Made by a program: the position numbers and the translations under genes
The notes under the pieces: generated by a model
Told to the model about the DNA's origin: nothing
The model's input: the letters and a program-made list of their open reading frames with translations, nothing else
The model's database searches: none
Shown here: positions 23,061 through 23,545 of the stretch, in pieces
How positions within the stretch are numbered: position 1 is the stretch's first letter
Layout: each line of letters starts with the position of its first letter
From: G963674505 sp964575975
GTDB lineage: Bacteria; Desulfobacterota; Desulfobacteria; Desulfobacterales; SKZT01
DNA: 23,545 bases
Direction: 5' to 3'
Assembly (NCBI GenBank): GCA_964575975.1
Contig: CAZNTU010000079.1
Coordinates: 1-23,545 of the forward strand

Positions 23061-23471
23061 ATGACCGCGAAAATACACGAAAAAAAGGACCTTCGGAACC
23101 GTTCCCGCGTTTTCGCAGACCGATTCGACGCGGTCGAGCGGCTCGGGAGGATGCTTGCGTCCGAATATCGGGAGGCGAAAGACCTTTTTCTCCTGGCGAT
23201 TCCCATGGGGGGCGTGCCCGTGGCGCTGAAGGTCAGGGAAGCGTTGGCATGTCCCATGGACTTGATCGTCGTCAGAAAAATACAGCTTCCGTACAACACC
23301 GAAGCCGGGTTCGGGGCCATGACCCAAGAGGGAGACCTTTTCGTCAACGAGGAATTGGTGCGAAACCTCGGTCTTACCGACAAGCAGATCGAAATTCAGA
23401 AGGACAAGGTCCGGGAGGATTTGGCGAACCGAAACAGTCGCTGTGCGGTTGGTCCGCAATTCCCCCCTTGA
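23061..23471 (+). pseudogene. Phosphoribosyltransferase-type protein, 3'-truncated
   Basis: The frame gives 136 residues: FADRFDAVERLGRMLASEY, LFLLAIPMGGVPVALKVREAL, DLIVVRKIQLPYNTEAGFGAM and VNEELVRNLGL. This matches the N-terminal half of a PRTase-fold family of about 210-220 residues often annotated as phosphoribosyltransferase. The half that should carry the PRPP-binding loop (acidic pair followed by TGAT) is missing: after NRNSRC the frame runs into a GC-rich repeat and stops. The start ATG 23061 has no ribosome site. The gene is either interrupted by the repeat or broken at the end of an assembled contig. Confidence 0.75.
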
Positions 23472-23520
23472 GGGGGATCAGGGGTCGGGCTGCAATTCCC
23501 CCCTTGAGGGGGGTTAGGGG
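23456..23520. repeat. Two direct copies of a 29-bp GC-rich hairpin repeat
   Basis: A 29-bp unit beginning GCAATTCCCCCCTTGAGGGG occurs at 23456-23484 and 23492-23520 with two mismatches. Each copy can fold CCCCCT-TG-AGGGGG. The repeat interrupts the phosphoribosyltransferase reading frame. Units of this kind are, as far as I recall, frequent dispersed repeats in several environmental bacterial genomes, and a repeat this close to the window's end also fits a contig break. Confidence 0.75.
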
Positions 23521-23545
23521 GGTGTCGGTACGGCATGTTCGATCC

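Overview
The window looks like a chromosomal piece of a moderately GC-rich, Gram-negative, probably anaerobic bacterium. The best guess is a member of the Desulfobacterota (old Deltaproteobacteria). The reasons are a P19/FetMP-like DUF2318 metal module, a MoaD/ThiF pair next to an Old Yellow Enzyme, a KaiC-like/XRE/cupin regulator, frequent TTG starts, and intergenic TAAAACCTA repeats. This is inference from gene content; no marker gene or rRNA is present. Repeats lie at both ends, so the window may be a whole assembled contig.

Layout. (1) 280-5565, minus strand: a phosphate locus running phoB' > pstS > pstC > pstA > pstB > phoU. Two clusters of 11-bp-spaced, PhoB-type half-sites precede pstS, and a strong hairpin follows it. 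(2) About 5566: an abrupt junction. The response regulator has lost its first beta strand and acidic pocket. The divergent phoH-like ATPase gene has lost its PIN-domain half at the same place. One deletion (or an assembly chimera) explains both, and no phoR is left. (3) 6597-9811, minus: a four-gene export/metal module (Cys-rich secreted protein, DUF2318 protein, FtsX-type permease, LolD-type ATPase). It has its own sigma70-like promoter, placed at the end of a marR gene whose product may repress it. A DUF309 gene lies upstream. (4) 11174-13081, plus: a secreted hypothetical protein and a three-domain regulator (KaiC-like fold without a P-loop, XRE helix-turn-helix, cupin). They converge on a GAF-ANTAR antiterminator-type gene. 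(5) 14013-18080, minus: a small membrane protein, UDP-glucose dehydrogenase, a sugar-nucleotide epimerase and an AEC-family transporter. (6) 18198-20451, plus: an operon of a ubiquitin-like MoaD/ThiS protein, its E1-like adenylyltransferase and an Old Yellow Enzyme. (7) 20606-22951, plus: a TetR regulator whose promoter carries a 7-1-7 palindrome between -35 and -10, then a HAD-phosphatase/AIR-synthase-type fusion. (8) 23061-end: a phosphoribosyltransferase cut short by a GC-rich hairpin repeat.

How it works together. The phosphate block would import phosphate and report its level through PhoU, but its regulator and kinase are damaged or absent here. The MarR block would control a small envelope system for handling iron or another metal. 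The MoaD/ThiF pair would make a C-terminal thiocarboxylate for sulfur transfer, possibly for a pterin cofactor. The most promising observations are the double truncation at 5566, the P-loop-less KaiC/XRE/cupin regulator, the reduced DUF2318 module with a Cys-rich secreted partner, and the TetR-linked HAD-AIRS fusion. No tRNA, rRNA, transposase or CRISPR array was recognised.
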